Source: Hedera helix | Taxonomy: Eukaryota; Streptophyta; Magnoliopsida; Apiales; Araliaceae | Assembly (NCBI GenBank): GCA_947179155.2 | Contig: OX359264.1 | Span: forward strand, 61,715,202 to 61,779,201 | Direction: 5' to 3' | DNA length: 64,000 bases | In this document: positions 35,108 through 48,126 of the stretch, one piece after another | How positions within the stretch are numbered: the stretch's first letter is position 1 | How the letters are laid out: each line of letters opens with the position of its first letter | Program-made: the position numbers and the translations under genes | Notes under the pieces: model-generated | Databases searched by the model: none | Told to the model about the DNA's origin: nothing | Seen by the model: only the letters and a program-made list of their open reading frames with translations

Positions 35108-35904
35108 AAACGCAGACCACTCTGTTTTCATTTCTTATTTATGTGATTAGAAAGCTGTAATAGTCCCTTTTTTTAAGTCCATGTAAATACTAGTATATAT
35201 ATTACCAATTTAAAATTTTCTTTCTTTATTCATTTAGTTACCTGGATCCCCATGAATGGTAAAGATGAACATTTTAAGCTCCTCAATTTTACTTACTTGG
35301 AATTTAGTCCTTGTTATCAAGCAAAAAAAATTGTCAAGTTAATAGCTGTATGAACGCGATGGAAATATTCAATAAGCTTGGAACCACCCACCCTCTCATG
35401 ACTAAAATGTAAGTTGACATCCGTTAAAGCGAAAAAGTGCTAATTTTGAAGCGATTCGGGTCAAATTTTGCAGCAATTCGAATTAAATTAAGTCTAATGG
35501 CTCCTCTCGTGTTTATGTTTGTCCCGCAAATGAATAGTCCACATTATTAACATGTTTCCAAGAAAAATAGTCAATTATACTTAAAAGTTGGGCATTTAGC
35601 CGGCCCTTTACATTGTCAAGGAGCCGACGTCTCTGGGAAAAAAATAATCTAATTATTTGATCAAAATCGGCTAGATTAGCTCTTAATTAATATACTTTAA
35701 AGATTATTTAATGCAAGTCCAAGGTGTAACTTTTTATTACCACCATTTATGTTGCACAATTAAACCCTTGAAAGTTAAGTATTCCCATGTCGAGGAAGCG
35801 GGATTTCGAAAAAAATGGGATTATTATTAGGTAAAAATGGCTAGATTAATGCTTAATACTATTTTTTATTTTTTTAAGAGTATAATATAATTCATAATTA
35901 AATC

Positions 35905-35938
<34 letters not shown>

Positions 35939-37811
35939 ATATCAAGAATGAAACTTGAGATTAAAAAATCATAATAGTTGGATCTTTATTATTAGACTAA
36001 GATGTCATTTGCTGATTAATTATAAAATATAAATGTAGATGCCACTTTTTGAGTCTATAGTTCAGACATTAACCAAGGTGTAGCTTTCTATAATAACCTC
36101 TTTTATCTGTAGGGGTCAATTCTGGTCACTGTGGTCAGTGTGGTGTGGCCTGGCTGAGAATGACTTGCACACCATGGTTGAAATGTTATGCTGGTCTATA
36201 TCTTGATGACTAAGCTCCAATCCTATCCTGTCCCGTTCATTATTTCTGTCCCCCTCTTATCGTACTCCCGTTATCCATTTCATATGGATCTGGGCCACTG
36301 CGGTCCACTTGTTCTGTGTGGTTTGTTGTTTTTCCCACTTCACTCATCGTATTGAAAGGATAATCTTATCAAAATAAACGATGGAATGGATAAAAATAAT
36401 AAGGCTTGAATCCATTTTGAAGAACAAATAAAAATAAAAATCCTGACCTGGCTGGCGTGTAACACACTAATCTCATATCCAAGTTACTATTCGTACAAGC
36501 ATTTTTTTGGCCTCAAAATTTATTAACTTTTAAGTGAATTTATGGTGAATTAAAATAATTCAAAAAAAATAAATAAAAATTATTGAGACGGTGAAAATTA
36601 TATGTTACTTTAATAGAAAGTGTGGGAAACATTTTCTTTAAATCTACTAATGCAAGATTTTGCATGGTGGGAATGTTTGAAACTTGGTAATTTGGTTAAG
36701 TTTGTCAGGTCAATTGTTAGCCTAACACCTCTTATTGCAAGTATCTCCATAACCATTTGTGTCGAACAATATTTCTTGTAATGTCACAATAATTTGTATA
36801 ATGTGAAAGCAGGGCAGACCTACAAGTAGTCTACTAGACATGATTTGATACTGAAAATATCCACAGAAAACAGCACCCTAAACTAGTCTCAACGAATACA
36901 AATAAAAAAAAGCAAGCCACACACTTCTTTCTCATATAAATTTTCTTTCTTTCCCAATATTAATTGAGGAGAGGAAAATATTAATTCCTTTTGTTTTACG
37001 ATTACACACTTCTCCTTTAATAGTATCGGACGACACAAATGCTGTGTATATAAATTATATGAGATAAATATAAGATTTTTATAAAATTTAAAGGACTAAA
37101 TAAAAAATTAAAACAAAAGATTAATAATATAGTTAAAATTATATAAATAAAAAATTTAAAAAACGTGACACAAAAGCATCAAAATCACCGTATAGATAAT
37201 AGCATTCTTTCTATTTTTCACATATAATCAAACTCAAATAATACATTCGTACAATTGTCTACTTCCTATGTCCCACATGTAGGTGTTCACTCTTTCTTAT
37301 CGTTGGATGTTTTAAAATTTTATCATTTACCACACCTCTATTTATCCATTGTTTCGAGAATAAATAAATAAATAAATAAATTTGCAAGAATCCTAGCTAA
37401 GTTAATCTTATTGAAATTCAATATATAGAATGGGTCAGGGGAATAATAGTTTAGTTTTGGGATTATATACCCACGTAGAGATTCTTGCTGGACTTGTGGT
37501 TGATATATGAGTTTAAAAGCCTATTGGGCGGATGTCTGGGGACCAATATATCACATTATCACCTCAATTACATGGGCTGATAACTGAATACTATTACCAA
37601 GCCCAATCTTTCCCTTCAACATCTCCTCCGTTTTTATTGCTTGGTCTGTTTTTCGAAGACATAGTTGGTTGACATTCAATCGATAAATCTACAAAATCGA
37701 CCGGCTAACAAAGCATCAATAAATCTCACCTCAAAGACGCGGATTACAAGCTAGTATATATATATTACTGCTAGTTTGATAAATCGGTTCGATTTTCCAG
37801 CAGATTGAGAG
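35108..37811. other. Intergenic spacer between the DnaJ20-type gene and cyclin C
   Basis: No gene supported. AT-rich with simple repeats: (ATT)n at about 35906-35938 and an AAAT run at about 37362-37382. No clear promoter element for cyclin C; an AT run at 37755-37770 lies close to its start but is low complexity. Confidence 0.7.
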
Positions 37812-40800
37812 ATGGCAGCTAATTTCTGGACTTCAACACACCAGTAAGTTTCAATTCCATAGCATCTCGTTTGCCTCTTTTTTCTCTTTATTGCCTATGT
37901 TTTGATTTTGGTAATCTTTGTTCGGGTTGTGTTTTTAATCGCGTTTATGCAGGAAACAACTTTTGGACCCCGAAGAGGTGGATGTTGTCCATCAGCTTGA
38001 CAAGGAGAGGGGGTTTAGTCTTGAAGATTTCAAGCTCATCAAGATGCATATGGCTAATTGTAATTCTCTCTCCGTGTATTTTACCCATCTTTTCATCTGG
38101 GTTTTAGCTCATAAGCATTAATCTGCTTGAATTCTAAAAATCGAGAAATTTTTGGGGTAATCATTGTTTGGTGAATTTACTGATCCTGTAGTTAACTTCT
38201 TATGAACGAGTCCTTGAATGAGAACTTTTCCTTAATTTTTGTTTGTTTTTTCTATTTTTTTTGGGTGATGAGTTATATTGTCTATTTTTTTTTCCAAACA
38301 GCCATCTGCATTTTAGGATTTAGCAGCTTATCTTGTCTACCAGATAAAATCAAAATGATTTCATCTGTAGTTACTTATTAGGCTGGGGGCTTTGCTATTT
38401 ATGAATACATTAACACTAAACTGGTAGTGTGTAGTTATGCAATAAACATGAATTTACAAACATGTGTTCAAGGTGTGGATTGTTATCAGCATTCCTTTGT
38501 TTATGATCACATTCCAATGAGGAAGAGATTTTGTCAAACTCTACTGACTGTTCATATTTGTGATATCTTCTTGAGAGTCTTCATTAGCGATGTACTATTC
38601 CCATTCACGTAGAAACAATTTAGAACAACTGGAAGTGCTTTCGTGTTGTTTTTTATATTCTTCTGAATGTCTTGTTTGTTAAATTGAAACAAATGGTTTC
38701 TCAGTTGATATTTTTCATGCAAGTCTTATGAATATAAATTAAGTATGCATTCACGTAACACATGCATTTCTTTCTTATATTACATTTTGGTTGATGTAGC
38801 TAAATTAGTAAATTACTATTAATTTTCAAGTCATTTGAAGTAAACTGAAATTTGCTGAATTGATTTTAGAATTACAGCTCTATTTGTGCAATGCTCCCAA
38901 ATGTCAGAATTGGGTTCAAGTGCTGAATTCCAATTCTGGGTAGTAACTTTGTTCCCAATTCCGCGTGCCAATAAAGGGCTTACACACTTTCAGATATCAT
39001 CAATTTCTTATATAGCGTAATGGAGATTTTTTGCTAGGATAATACCTTTCAAGAAACTTCTAGTTGTAGTAACAACTTCAAGCTTCTTCTGAGATTGTTA
39101 ATGTGGATGACCTAGATGTGGCATTTCTAGCTGCCGATCATCTTTGTTCATTTTGTTTGCTGTGATGACATGAAGATTTTATATTCTACGTTTTCATTTT
39201 ACTCCCTCCGTCCTGTATTAATATCCCCACTTGATGCATTTTAAGAAATTGAGGGGAATGTGTAGAATTTCTGAACAAAATTCCATCTTTACCCTTCAGC
39301 GACCGCTTCCATATTTGAATGTATAGTTCTTTGTGGCTTGAAAGTGGGAACTTTATCAAATACAAAATCCTATCCAAAGTGAAAATTTGAAGTTTACATG
39401 GTCTTGTGACTTCCAAAAATGAAAAGGTTAATACCTAAAATGGGATGGTGAGAGTTGTGAGATTAATTCAAGGCTATATCGAACCATGTTCCTTAAAAGT
39501 AAATGAAACACATGCTACTGGCATGCAAAGTCTATTACAGGCACTGCTTATAAACTTTTATGTTTTTGATAGATGTCGACACTGCTATAAACTTGTTTTC
39601 CATGTTTTTATCTCCGTACATTTCCTCATTTTGTACTTTTTCCTGTTTCAGACATTGCGAGATTGGCTCAAAATGTGAAAGTTAGACAAAGGTTTTACCT
39701 TTCTTTTTCATAGTGTTTCTGTACAGTTTAGTAATTTTATATTTCTTATAATGCTTTTCTAGATATTTATGTGAACTCTAGCAATTTGTGTGGTATGTTA
39801 TCAAACTTTGAGGTGAACTACCTCTTTCTAATTTCTGGATTACATTTGTTTCTGTTTTAACATAATTCCTTGTAGTCTGTATTCAAAATTCAAATGAATG
39901 GCTAATTGTAATAGCTGTTCCCTAGAGTATAAATTTCAGGAATTTTATGTAATTTTCTTTATTTGTCAAGATGTATTGCATGTTTCAAGAAGTTGCTGAC
40001 ATCAACAATCTTACATTTGGCTACTTACAAAGTTTGTAACAAAAATCTGATGCTTGGCTAATACTTATTTGGGAATCTGATATCCAGGATGGGTGTTCTT
40101 TCATAGTTGAATTAGTAAAGCTTGATTTTCATCTGAAGTAATGGCTGCTTACTTATCAGAGAGGAAAATACATAAGATAACAATCTTTATGCAATATATA
40201 TATATATATATATATATATGGGTTCCCATCCATGGCAACCGGTTGCTGGGACACTATTTCGGCAACCGATGCGGAGGGGTATTTTTGCTGTGGATTGGCC
40301 TTGTTGCTCTCATCCTTGTTGCGGCAGATCCTGCTGCTCATCCTTGTTGCGGCAGCCAAACTTACACATGATTTTGGCCCTGCCGGTCATCCTTATTGTA
40401 GTAGACCAATTTTGGTTGCAACTAACAACTGGTTGCCAGGGATAATTTTCATATATATATATATTCTGGCATGAATCATGGGTGATCTCAAGGGATTGGT
40501 TTAAAACTATTTATTATTTAGGACTGAAGAAAATATATTCAACAAGAGTTGATTGAATTTTGTCTCTATTGGGTTGTGAAGCATAAGAATATTCAATATT
40601 GTGAAGGCAGTGTTACAGATAAGGGAGAATGAATTCACATTTGCATTGGGTCCTTCTCATTTACGTAGCATTACTGCCATATAGAGATCTCTTCTTCACT
40701 TCCTTGTTATTAACAGACTTTTACTTGACAAAATTTTACTAATGAAAAATAAATATATGAAATGGTGTTTTCAGTTACATTTTTTTAAACCTGATTGTAG

Positions 40801-43800
40801 TTCCTGCATTTAATCTTTATGATATCAAAAAGTGTTTTATTATTTCTTATATTGCTAATGGCAGTTAATCCTATGACAATTTATTTATACTAGACAGCTT
40901 ACTCTTTCAGGGTCGTAGCTACTGCTGTTACATACATGAGACGAGTTTATACCAGGTATATGTTAGAATTCCTTGTGATTGAAGAATTGTACCACTAATG
41001 ACCCTCTAGATGGTCTTTGCTTGAACAGTTTGTGCTTATTGTTGGTTCTTATTAAGTTCTTCGCAAAGTATGATGCATGTGTGTAACACAATTCATTAAC
41101 TTATTTCAGATGCAAAAACTCTGTTCTTGTACGATGCATACTGTGAACCATTAGTTTATCTCGTTTCTGATCTAATATTTTTCTTTATGTTCGCTGCATG
41201 GGATTACCTCCTTTCAGCTGCTTTCATCTTTCTTTTCCTTGCCCCTCCACATATTTTTGTGTCGTAAATTTAATGTTAACTTCTCAGAACTTCCATTTCT
41301 GATAATGCTGGTATGCGGTTGTCAGGTTTTGCCAGTTTATCTTGTTTTTAGACTATCAAATTATCAACGCAGGACGATCAAATAATAGAGTATCAAATGC
41401 AGCAACTCATTTTTCTTGTTTGGTTCATTCTTCTTTATATTCTGTGATTATGTTTGATTTCCATCTTTGTGCCCCCAAAATAGTGCGAGTACTTTTGATC
41501 TTGAAATAAGATAAGAGAAATACATTTGCTCCTTGCTTCGGTGACTATTTGTAGGCAGTTGCTCTGCAGGTTCTAAGTTGAGTGGCAATGAGCAGTACAT
41601 GATTCTGGAAAGATCATAAGCACCATATTTGATATTACACTAAGAAAATTGATACGCGCGCGCACGCGCACACACACACACACACACACATAATTTGTTG
41701 AACGTCATTGGAACGGATATAATCTCAGGAACTTATATTTAGGATTGAATTGTGTTCATATGTGGCACACTCTCACTTATTTTCTGAATTGCTGGCGATA
41801 AAAATTGCACCTTTTTTCCCCCACATAAATGTAATTTTCCCAACATTCATATATTTAGAATTGTTTGGTCCAATTAAACAGAAACTTAGCTTGGACATTG
41901 TGGTCCTATATTTTCCTTACTTGTTCAAACATTAATCCTATAGCTTGCTGAGGGTTCTCTCTCCTGCTTTCAGGAAAAGTATGACTGAATATGATCCTCG
42001 TCTGGTGGCTCCTACATGCTTGTATTTGGCATCAAAAGCAGAGGAAAGCACAGTGCAGGCTAGGCTGCTTGTGTTTTATATCAAAAAAATCCGTAAAGAT
42101 TTTCATTGAACTTGCGTCCTATTAATTATGCCATGATCCTCAGAATTCAAAAATGGCTTGTTCTGTTCATACAAGCAATGAGATCTACTCTACTTTAATT
42201 TTGCAGATTCAGATGACAAGTATAGGTTTGAAATAAAAGAGATACTTGAAATGGAAATGAAAATTTTGGAAGCTCTCAACTATTATTTAGTTATATACCA
42301 CCCTTATCGTGCATTATCTCAGTAAGTCTTTTTCTACAAGTTACTTAAATTTTGATGTTTCTCATCATGTGGGGTGTAGTTGTGGGATACCCATCTTGGT
42401 ATATTCTGGTTTCTGTAGGGTTTGTTTCTACTTATTCTAACCTCTATAACCTAGAACTTGACCGGGGTAATCAACTCTTTCCCCTGCATACAAATTTTTT
42501 TTTCCTAGAGGGTCACATGCTGGGTCCATAAGAAAGGTGTTAGGATCAAACCTAGATCCTAACAATGATTTGAACCAATGATGGAAATAGAGTTCAGATT
42601 TAGATCTGCGGGAGGAAGAATGTGCCAAAAAGGAAGAACTTGGGGAGGAAGAATGGATAAGGGATAGAAATTTCACTCAGTATTCAGTATTCAAATAAAA
42701 TATATCCACTACTCATTTTTACACTGCTAGCTAAAATGAGTCGCTGATACCTAATCCTTATCTGAGCAACCCTGGATATGGGTCATGTGAGGTTACAGTA
42801 TGTAACAGCAACCAAATAATAGAAGTTTACTAGGGTTTCTCCTGATGAAAGGTTTCTCAAAGAGTTGTCTACCATGATATGATATTTCATTGGCATGTAC
42901 TGGCCATATGGGATATTTGTATGACGCTTATGTTGAATACACTTTTAAGTGTTGATAGTTTGTCTATTCCTGGCACTCCAACCTATAAAAGAACAGTTTC
43001 TTCAGTACTTTCCACTCAAAATCATTTTTATCAAAAATTAAGAAGAACAAAAATGAAGAAGAAGAATGGCTCTAGAATTGTGTTTTATAGAGTATCTGAA
43101 TATCATGAGGTAACTGTATGGTCAACTATTGTGCTTTGATGCAGTAGTGATGAATTTATTGGACACTCTCTAAATAGCCGCTCTTTAGCACCTGGTTCCC
43201 AGGAAGTTTTCGTATTCTGTTAGAACTTGTTATGCATAGGAAATCTTTCGTGTTTTGAACTTTTTTACTCCTATTCAATTCTCTATCTTCGTTAGGGATT
43301 CCTACCGAGTTCTGGTTAGTGGTTACTCATAGTTACATTGGTGCATGCCTTTTAGCCACCTGAAGTTGGTCTTTCTTATTATATTAGCTGGTCTAACTTT
43401 CATCATATACAGTTTCCACTGATCATTCTCATCCTTATAGGTTGCTGCAGGATGCTGGCATGAGTGATTCTACTCAATTAGCTTGGTAAGAAACAGTTTA
43501 CTCAACTTTCTGAAGTTATTGGTTAGACATATATAACACTCTCTGGATATTCTAAAGTAAACAAAATTATATCCTTTATATGAAGGGATGATTGATAAAG
43601 ATGTGGAATACATCTTTGTCAGTAGGACTTTGAAGTTTTGAACTATTACCATAGGAGATTTTGTGGATAAGATTAGACTTCTGGCCAAACGATCTCATTC
43701 TAGTACATTTTGTTTACCCCTTTCTTGATTGCAAACATAATTTTGGCTTCCTTAATTTTAAATATTAAAGTTGTGACAAGAAAGTCTCAATATAGCTTGA

Positions 43801-44460
43801 TGATACCAATAGTAGGCCATCTCAGGGTACATGTTTCCATTATCACGTTCTGTACACTTTCTAGGAATTTTTTGATCAGTGATGCTATGCATCGACAGCT
43901 CAATCATTCTAATCAGTAGACTCAACATAAACCCAATTGTGAAGAATAGTTCATTGGACCTGCAGAGCACATCAAGGTTTTCACGAATCAAATACATCAT
44001 CAGTTCATGGGTTCCACAATACATGCCCTTTGTTAAAGATCGAATCTCCAGTTGCGGGAAATAGGAATTTTGCATGTGAAGTAGAATGAGGCACTGTAAG
44101 AGTACAGGATTGAATTTAGTTCTTTATCCTTTCTGAAAATTGCTGATATTGTTTATAGAAATTGCCATTTTTACACCTGTTTGGTGACCATTCTATTCGA
44201 CAAAGCATGAATTGCTTCATTATCTCCTTCCAGTTTTTGCTTATTGTTTAATTAGATTTGATGGTGAAGAGGAATTTTAAGACTTTTCTTGAACCGTACA
44301 GGGGGCTTGTAAATGACACCTATAAGATGGATTTAATTCTCATACATCCTCCACATTTGATTGCATTGGCCTGCATATATGTTGCTAGTGTGCTCAAAGA
44401 TAAAGAGAATACTGCCTGGTTTGAAGAGCTACGAGTTGATATGAACGTGGTCAGTTTATA

Positions 44461-44494
<34 letters not shown>

Positions 44495-45094
44495 GTGTTC
44501 AAACTGCTTGGTTGACACAATACTGTGGCCCTTGTCCTCACCCATCGAACCTTCACTACATCTCGTTAACCAGATTTGAACCTAACACCTTGTAAGGATA
44601 GCATTATTTTGGGAAAAGCATAAAAACTCTTTACTGTTAGATTGAAATAACTGTATAGGTTGCTTGTATTTCTGACCATTAGCCATTTCTCTATACTTTG
44701 TTATAAAAGCCATAAACATTACTTTCTAGCAGCTTCTTGTGGACTGCCTTAATTGAAACGTGTTATAGGGTTTGAAATCATTCCATTCATGTGCTTGATG
44801 CTTGAAATTGTGTAATTTCATCATCTAGAAATACCTAGTATGGGAAGCTATGATCCTTGACGTGATACCTTTTTCCTGGGTATAGATAAGTTTGGTTCAT
44901 TGATAAGGAGCAATTATGGTTTTGCTGCTGTTAGATTCTCAGTGCTTTATTCGTCTTTATCTTATATATTTGACGTGTTTACCTTGCAGGTGAAAAATAT
45001 TGCAATGGAGATTTTGGATTTCTACGACAGCCACAAAATGATCACAGAGGAAAGGGTACATGCTGCCATGCACAAGCTAGGCTTGAAACAATAG
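37812..45094 (+). CDS. CYCC1: Cyclin C, 251 aa, nine exons
   Basis: Exons: 37812-37843, 37953-38059, 39652-39691, 40911-40955, 41974-42092, 42207-42321, 43441-43485, 44302-44449, 44990-45094. All joins use GT..AG and keep frame, giving 756 bases. The protein starts MAANFWTSTH and contains the cyclin box with MRRVYTRKSMTEYDPRLVAP and CLYLASKAEES, then LEMEMKILEALNYYL and HPPHLIALACIYVAS in the second fold. It follows Arabidopsis cyclin C (253 aa) almost throughout. Cyclin C partners CDK8 in the Mediator kinase module in the nucleus and modulates transcription. Introns 2 and 3 (1.6 and 1.2 kb) hold possible small transposons; intron 8 begins next to a CT microsatellite. Exons are certain to the base only where both frame and splice site agree, which is the case for all nine. 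Confidence 0.95.
39202..39451. mobile_element. Possible degenerate Stowaway-like MITE in cyclin C intron 2
   Basis: The left end CTCCCTCCGTCC after TA matches the Stowaway terminal repeat. A degraded candidate right end (GGGATGGTGAGAG) lies about 240 bases on, but without a clean TA duplication. The left end is convincing, the right end is weak. Confidence 0.4.
40212..40460. mobile_element. Small inverted-repeat element between TA tracts in cyclin C intron 3
   Basis: Inverted arms 40228-40245 and 40426-40443 match at 16 of 18 positions (ATCCATGGCAACCGGTTG). Both ends run into (TA)n. The interior is GC-rich compared with the intron and has internal copies of CATCCTTGTTGCGGCAG. It looks like a MITE inserted in a TA tract; family unknown. 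Confidence 0.5.
41655..41690. repeat. GC/CA dinucleotide microsatellite in cyclin C intron 4
   Basis: A short alternating GC stretch passes into (CA)n; purine-pyrimidine alternation throughout. Confidence 0.85.
44459..44491. repeat. CT microsatellite beside the cyclin C exon 8 donor
   Basis: A (CT)n run with one GT interruption starts ten bases after the 5' splice site of intron 8 (GTCAGT at 44450). Confidence 0.85.
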
Positions 45095-46475
45095 GTGTTG
45101 GCAAATTAACTCCTCTTTGGCTGTTGTATCGTGTATTTATTCTCAATGATGTAGTGGTGATCATTGTATTGTATTCCATTGGAAGTACGCCTGATTCCAT
45201 CAGATCAGAGCTACTAAATTATTAAAGTTTGTAGTAGGTCTGTTCCAAAACAAACAGAATATGGGGAGAGTTCCAACTTCCAAATGTTTGAATTGCAGTG
45301 AAATAATGCAAAAGAATAAATAAATTTATATACAATAATCTGTTGCTAAAGGGTGAATGCAGAGTAATCATGTCGCCTAGGAGTGAATTTACTTGTATAA
45401 AATACTGATCACCAAATAAAGAACCATTTGCTCAAAACTAGATTTCAAAAAATGATTTTTTATATATAAGTTATTTGACTTGGAAAAATTTAAAACATCC
45501 CTTATTCTCCCTCAGCTTGGCCCGGATCTCAAAATTTGGGGAACAATTACATTTTTTTAATATAGAATAATTAATATAATAATGATATGTGAACTTGAAA
45601 ACTAGATTTTAAAGTTTATAAGAAACTATACAACATTAATTTCTATGATTATTAACAAGCATCATATTCGAATTTAGTTTCTTTTCATTTTTTAATAAAA
45701 TTTAACCAAGTTTATGATATTTTTAATAAAAACATTCGTAACCTTGGATGTGATAGTTGGCTTGGAAATATATTTTTTCCCACTTATATGACAAACTTGT
45801 ACACTATACAATTTTATCGAGAAAAGTCAAAAAAGGAAAAGGAAAAGCAAAAGGAAAATGACATATTAATTGATTTTATATATTAATTTTTTTATTGTGA
45901 GTTTTTAATAATGTATTTGATATTATATCCAATTTATATATGTCCTTTGACAATACATTGTGGAATTGAAAGAAGAAAGGAATAAAAAATCTCGACTGAG
46001 ATACTACTGTCTTATGCTAATTGTTAGATCTTGCCTCAAAAAGGAAATAAAAAGACATCCGGCTGAAGTCAAGAGATTTTCTTTAATTTAACCCAAAATA
46101 AAATTAATTTTTTTTCAAAGAAGAAGTCTAAATCAGCAGAGTGGCATAAAATCTAGATTGGTCAAACATTTATTAACTTTATTTTCTTCCAACTTTCTTC
46201 CTGTGCAAGGGTTGGTGTAATGTGTTAAGGTTAGTCTCTTACACTCAGATCCGCAATAAAAGGTGTCCATTTTTATCTTCTTCTTTTTTTCTTTCAAGGT
46301 TGGTGGCATTTCCATTTACATTTGAGCTCGTGGGTTCACTGTGTTGTCAATTTTCATCGTGGGCTGGTAACGAACCCGCCCCAACCACCTATTTTTTTTT
46401 TTTTTTTTGATAATGACAACCAACCAACCACCTATATATGCAGCTCTTACAAAAAGCGTTCATCTTCTTAGGGGC
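45095..46475. other. Intergenic spacer downstream of cyclin C
   Basis: Cyclin C 3' untranslated region followed by AT-rich sequence. A T run is at about 46391-46408. No gene or clear mobile-element end seen. Confidence 0.65.
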
Positions 46476-47739
46476 CCAGTTTTGGATGAGGAAATTCAAA
46501 AGGTCCTTTACAGAACTATACAACTTTTAAAAAATAATTACAAGAATAATACATTTATAAAATAATTACAAAAATAGTACAAATACAATAATCACATTAA
46601 TTATTCAATTTTACAAATCCCTTAAATTAAGGAGAAGTAAATTAAATTACACAAATCCCTTAAATCAAGGAAAATTAAATTAAATTCTACAAATTCTTTA
46701 AATCAAGAAGAATTAAATTAAATTAGTTCAATTCAATTTCTCTATCCCTCTCTCTTACTTTGACTCCACCTTCTTCCACGCCGAAGTCTGCAAAAGATAA
46801 TCAGTAACCAACTTTTAATACAAAAGTAACCAAACTTTAATATAAAGGTAACCAACCTTAAATACAAAGGTAACCAGTAACCAACTTTTAATACAAAGGT
46901 AACCAAATTTTAATATAAAAGTAATCAACCATTAATACAAAGGGAATCAAACCTTAATACAAGGGTAACCAACCTAAATACAAAGGTAACCAAAACTAGT
47001 TACTACACATTCAGGAATTAGTTACCTCCATACTAGTGTTTGGTTACCTATATACTATTGTTTGGTTACCTAAATTTACTAAACGAAAACTTTAATACAA
47101 AGGTAACCAACCTTTAATACAAAGGTAATCAAACCTTAATACAGGGGTAATCCTCCACCACCACCACCACCACCACCACCACCATCATATTCTTCCTCCA
47201 CCACAACCACCACCATTACCACCATATTCTTCATCCACCACAACCACCACCATCTTCTTCCGCCTCTACTACCATCTTCTTCCTCCGCCACAACCGCCAC
47301 CATTTTCTTCCTCTGCCACAATCGTCACCATCTTCTTCCTCCGCCACAACTACCACCATGAACGTGAAAGATAGAGAAAAAAAAACAGCGGAGAAAATGG
47401 CGGAAGAAGATGGAGAAGATGAAAATAGAGGAAAGAGAAAGTGAAAAATGGAGGAAAGAGAAAGATGGAGAAAATGAAAATGGTGGAAGAAGAGAAAATG
47501 GAAGAAAGAGAAAGATAAGTGAATTTAATTAGAATTTTAAAATTTGAAATTACCCAACTAAATTAAAGGGATCATGGTCACATCATCACTCCAATTAATT
47601 TAAACTAAAACTAATTGTATTTATTATGTAAATAAAAGATTAAAAATACACTATTTTTGTAAATATGTTTTTAATGTACTTTTATTGTAATTTTTTCATA
47701 AAAAAATACTAGAATATGTAATTAGTCCAAAACCTAAGG
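46476..47739. mobile_element. Candidate non-autonomous DNA transposon with long inverted ends upstream of GTP cyclohydrolase I
   Basis: The ends are imperfectly inverted over about 100 bases. GTTTTGGAT near 46479 pairs with GTCCAAAAC near 47726, and ACAAAAATAGT at 46568-46578 pairs with ACTATTTTTGT at 47650-47660, with several more matches between. The interior holds a repeated AAAGGTAACCAA motif (about 46800-47150), a (CCA)n and CTTCTTCCTCCGCCACAA-type repeat (47150-47360) and purine-rich GAAGA repeats, with no transposase. Long terminal inverted repeats suggest a Mutator-like derivative. I could not define a target duplication, so exact ends are approximate. Confidence 0.45.
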
Positions 47740-47897
47740 AAGAGACGGGTTGAAATTTCTTTCACTCCACACATTCCAATATAAAACACCAACCGTGCCT
47801 TTCAACACCACTGAATTTCAACAATTATCTCTTCATCAATCTCTCCTCTTAGTAACATCCCCGTCATACCCCTATTCATCTTTTTTTTTGAAATTAC

Positions 47898-47905
47898 TAT
47901 ATAAA
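47898..47905 (+). promoter_or_regulatory. Possible TATA box of GTP cyclohydrolase I
   Basis: TATATAAA lies 229 bases before the start codon, implying a leader of about 200 bases with no ATG that gives a long frame. No other TATA-like site is nearer. Confidence 0.45.
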
Positions 47906-48126
47906 GTTTCGATCTTTATTCTTTATTATTTGTATTGGTTTGATATCTGAGAATCCTTTTGCGTTCGAACTATTATCTTAATCTGGGTTGCTCGGGTTTT
48001 GAAAATCTTGGTTAGCTCTTTTATTGAGAAGACTAGATGATTCAATTGGTTTTGGAGTCTTGTTGAATTTTTTACATTTGGGTAGTTGGTGTGTGGGATT
48101 TGCTTGCTCTCTTTTAGGGTCTGCCA

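Noticed and set aside
42437..42676. 79-codon minus-strand ORF in cyclin C intron 6
   Set aside because: Antisense within an intron, serine-rich low-complexity start and no domain; most likely chance.
43710..44075. Overlapping ORFs on both strands in cyclin C intron 7
   Set aside because: They overlap each other, lack any domain, and the flanking exons join cleanly across this region.
47136..47321. Glycine- and valine-rich ORF on the minus strand
   Set aside because: Translation of the (CCA)n simple repeat inside a candidate transposon.
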